This document shows, in pieces, positions 15,119-16,854 of a stretch of 16,854 nt of DNA. This DNA is from Bacteroidales bacterium UBA3709 (lineage in GTDB: Bacteria > Bacteroidota > Bacteroidia > Bacteroidales > UBA932). The DNA lies in contig DFIA01000062.1 of the NCBI GenBank assembly GCA_002372015.1, positions 1-16,854 of the forward strand. The letters are read 5' to 3'. The position numbers and the translations under genes were made by a program. The notes below the pieces were generated by a model. The model did not search any database. It was not told the origin of the DNA and saw only the letters and a list, made by a program, of their open reading frames with translations. Every line of letters starts with the position of its first letter. Positions within the stretch are counted from its first letter, which is position 1.

Positions 15119-15133
15119 ATACGGACAGAATTT

Positions 15134-16219
15134 TTACTTTAAGGATTTCTGCCAGTTCCATGCAGAACGGAGCACTTCCTCTATAGGGGTATCGGCCTTC
15201 CAACCCAGCTCTTTTTCTGCTTTCTCAGGGTTTGCCCATACTTGTTCAATATCTCCTTGCCTGCGTGGAGCAATCTGATAGGGAAGATTTACTCCGGTGG
15301 CTTTCATAAAGCCGTTTACAAGTTCGAGTACGCTGAGGCCTTTTCCTGTTCCTAAATTATACACAAACCATCTGCCTGTTTTGGCAGCTTCTATATATGT
15401 TGGCTCGTCTATTGTATGGTTGTTGGAGTTACCGTCTGTTTTACTCAGGAGCTTGTCAATGGCTTTTACATGTGCATTGGCTAAATCTACTACATAGATA
15501 TAGTCTCTTATACAGCTTCCGTCTGGAGTGTTATAATCGTTGCCAAAAACATTCAGATGATCTCTGATTCCTGCAGCTGTTTGAGTTACAAATGGCACTA
15601 AATTTTGTGGTACCCCTCTTGGGAGTTCTCCTATAAGGGCGGATGGATGAGCACCTATGGGGTTGAAATACCTCAAGGCACACACTTTCAGCCCTGGGAG
15701 AGCTATTACGCTGTCGGATAAAATTTCCTCGGCCATTTGCTTGCTTTTTCCATAAGGCGAAAGGCTTCTTTTCAGAGGAGCATTTTCTGCAATAGGCAGA
15801 TGCTCTTTATCTGGTTGCCCATAGACAGTGCAAGATGAAGAGAATACTATATTTGCTTTCTCTGCCTGCTCGTTCATGAGAGATATTAGATTGAGCAGCG
15901 AAACTATATTGTTGCGATAATAGAGCAGAGGCTTATCTATACTTTCTCCAACGGCTTTACAGGCAGCAAAGTGTACCGCTCCTACTATATCAGGATGCTT
16001 CTTGAATACCTTGCTGAAAGCATCGTAGTTAGAACAGTCTATTTCTTCGAAATATACAGTTTTGCCCAATATTTTTTCTATGCGACCGATTACATCTCTT
16101 TCTGAATTGTAAAAGTTATCTACTCCTACAACATCGTAACCAGCTTCGCTCAGTTGAACCCATGTGTGGGAGCCAATGTAACCAGCTGCTCCCGTGAGAA
16201 GAATCTTTCCCTTGCTCAT
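15134..16219 (-). CDS. galE: UDP-glucose 4-epimerase
   Basis: GalE interconverts UDP-glucose and UDP-galactose for galactose use and surface glycan synthesis. The 361-residue protein is an extended short-chain dehydrogenase. The NAD-binding motif GAAGYIG lies at 10-16, the catalytic-serine region is FSSSCTVYG (126-134), and Y156 and K160 of SPYGKSK form the YxxxK pair. RYFNPIGAHPS (183-193), GSCIRDYIYV (234-243) and YNLGTGKGLSVLEL (287-300) are strong GalE signatures. It is longer than the E. coli enzyme (338). Part of the excess is a roughly 20-residue segment at about 262-283 before YNLGTG, and two residues are added between the catalytic Ser and Tyr. It is the only minus-strand gene, convergent with the tonB-like gene and divergent from the lipoprotein gene. 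A UDP-GlcNAc epimerase activity cannot be excluded. Confidence 0.95.
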   Translation of the reverse strand: MSKGKILLTGAAGYIGSHTWVQLSEAGYDVVGVDNFYNSERDVIGRIEKILGKTVYFEEIDCSNYDAFSKVFKKHPDIVGAVHFAACKAVGESIDKPLLYYRNNIVSLLNLISLMNEQAEKANIVFSSSCTVYGQPDKEHLPIAENAPLKRSLSPYGKSKQMAEEILSDSVIALPGLKVCALRYFNPIGAHPSALIGELPRGVPQNLVPFVTQTAAGIRDHLNVFGNDYNTPDGSCIRDYIYVVDLANAHVKAIDKLLSKTDGNSNNHTIDEPTYIEAAKTGRWFVYNLGTGKGLSVLELVNGFMKATGVNLPYQIAPRRQGDIEQVWANPEKAEKELGWKADTPIEEVLRSAWNWQKSLK

Positions 16220-16247
16220 AGTGTTTCAAAAAAATTAAGTTTGTGTG

Positions 16248-16255
16248 CAAATTTA
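16248..16255 (-). promoter_or_regulatory. Bacteroidota -7 promoter element for galE
   Basis: Read on the minus strand, these bases are TAAATTTG, an exact TAnnTTTG match 28 nt before the galE ATG (which begins at 16219 on the minus strand). The implied leader is about 20-25 nt. No clear TTG-type -33 element is visible upstream. Confidence 0.55.
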
Positions 16256-16308
16256 ACTATTTGACAGAATTAGTGCAGACTTTAATGCCATTTATTTACA
16301 GGAAAGTC

Positions 16309-16316
16309 TATTTTTG
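16309..16316 (+). promoter_or_regulatory. Bacteroidota -7 promoter element for the lipoprotein gene
   Basis: TATTTTTG is an exact TAnnTTTG match 65 nt upstream of the ATG at 16382, divergent from the galE element. The predicted leader of about 60 nt contains a small GGGC-AAT-GCCC hairpin (16330-16340). I see no clear -33 element and no operator. Confidence 0.5.
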
Positions 16317-16381
16317 CCTTAGATGCTACGGGCAATGCCCTATGTATTAGGTGTGCAGGAATTTATATTGAGTAATATATT

Positions 16382-16854
16382 ATGAAAAAGAACATTATTC
16401 TATCATTGATAGGAGTGGCCTTGGGAGGGCTTCTTCTGTCTTCTTGTTCAGGTGGTAAGCCTGAGAGTGTAACCGCAGTTGTTGCCGGCCCCGACGGACA
16501 ACCTGCTGCAGTAGTAGTTAAGTATGCAAAAGCTGTTTCTGCTCAGAGTGTTACAGCAGATGCTTACAAAATAGCCGGTCAGGAAATAGAGACTGTTTTT
16601 GTTACAGACAAAGATATTACAGCGGCCCCTGCAAAGTCTGAGTGCGATGCTTCTGCAGCCTGTGATTCTACAAAGCACGATTGTGCCCAAACTGCTGAAA
16701 AGGCAGAGTGCGACACTACAAAAGTTTGCCACAAGGCTGAGGGTGCAAAAGAATGCAAAGGCCCGGAGAGCGTAGATGGTGAGTATGTTGTAATTGTTCT
16801 GAAGAATAATTGTGCGGCACATGCCGGCAAGAAGCACGATTGCGGCAAAGCTGC
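16382..16854 (+). CDS. Lipoprotein with Cys/His-rich segment (3' end outside the window)
   Basis: The visible 157 residues begin with a lipoprotein signal peptide whose lipobox LSSC puts the lipidated cysteine at C22. The protein is therefore exported and membrane-anchored. Residues about 29-80 look like a small beta-rich domain (SVTAVVAGPDGQPAAVVVKY and following). They resemble, by my reading, an N-terminal all-beta domain found before alpha/beta-hydrolase or esterase domains in some gut Bacteroidetes; this is weak inference. Residues 87-125 carry six cysteines (C88, C94, C101, C110, C116, C125), and C144 and C154 follow. KHDC occurs twice (98-101 and 151-154) and ECD twice. A beta-strand-like GEYVVIVLK (133-141) lies between. 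The segment could bind metal or form disulfides. No function is assigned, and the frame is still open at the window end. Confidence 0.8.
   Translation, partial: MKKNIILSLIGVALGGLLLSSCSGGKPESVTAVVAGPDGQPAAVVVKYAKAVSAQSVTADAYKIAGQEIETVFVTDKDITAAPAKSECDASAACDSTKHDCAQTAEKAECDTTKVCHKAEGAKECKGPESVDGEYVVIVLKNNCAAHAGKKHDCGKA

Noticed and set aside
16448..16848. Two minus-strand reading frames opposite the lipoprotein gene
   Set aside because: Their Cys- and Ser-rich content is a mirror of the sense gene, which has a signal peptide, lipobox and upstream -7 element.
1..16854. CRISPR arrays, insertion sequences, phage genes, tRNA or rRNA genes
   Set aside because: No direct repeat-spacer arrays, transposase or integrase motifs, terminal inverted repeats or RNA-gene signatures were seen; nearly all the window is accounted for by core-type genes.

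Overview
The window is a gene-dense stretch of chromosome from a member of the Bacteroidota, most likely order Bacteroidales. The evidence is of three kinds. Several upstream regions carry the Bacteroidota -7 element TAnnTTTG (10251-10258, 16309-16316, and 16248-16255 on the minus strand). Most genes lack a Shine-Dalgarno sequence. The protein forms and gene order are typical of the group: truB beside queA, ansA beside an exbB-membrane protein-exbD-exbD cluster, an ExbB with a signal peptide, and a Bacteroidetes-style TonB C-terminus. The DNA is moderately AT-rich and coding almost throughout; no intergenic gap exceeds about 165 bases. I see no rRNA, tRNA, insertion sequence, phage gene or CRISPR array. 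The genus cannot be named from what is visible.

Layout. (1) 1-137: a possible 3' tail of an upstream gene and three 13-bp tandem repeats. (2) 138-4733: a plus-strand run of housekeeping genes: dCMP deaminase, an S41 C-terminal processing protease overlapping it by 17 nt, rpiB, truB and queA. (3) 4780-4816: a terminator-like hairpin, then dprA, tatD and ansA packed with 1-2 nt gaps to 7750. (4) 7872-10179: a proton-channel operon of exbB, an unnamed four-helix membrane protein, exbD1 and exbD2, closed by a very strong intrinsic terminator at 10198-10236. (5) 10277-12196: a secreted fusion of an alkaline phosphatase with an SGNH/GDSL hydrolase, with its own -7 element. (6) 12256-15118: asnS, udk and a tonB-like gene. 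(7) 15134-16219: galE on the minus strand, convergent with tonB. (8) 16382 to the window end: a divergent lipoprotein gene with a Cys/His-rich stretch, cut by the window edge.

How the genes relate. comEB, udk and rpiB supply nucleotide and pentose metabolism. truB and queA modify tRNA and asnS charges tRNA-Asn. dprA and tatD act on DNA, and ansA hydrolyses asparagine. The exbB/exbD cluster and the tonB-like gene 4 kb away together provide all the classes of part for a TonB-type energy-transducing complex that drives outer-membrane transport. The S41 protease, the phosphatase/SGNH fusion and the lipoprotein are envelope or exported proteins. galE makes UDP-galactose for surface glycans or galactose use.

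Most of the window is ordinary core genome. The items worth a second look are the phosphatase-SGNH fusion and its altered nucleophile context, the Cys/His-rich segment of the terminal lipoprotein, a roughly 50-residue insertion in TruB, the unnamed membrane protein between exbB and exbD, and terminator-like hairpins whose T-tracts run straight into the queA and dprA start codons. I found no convincing undescribed multi-gene system.
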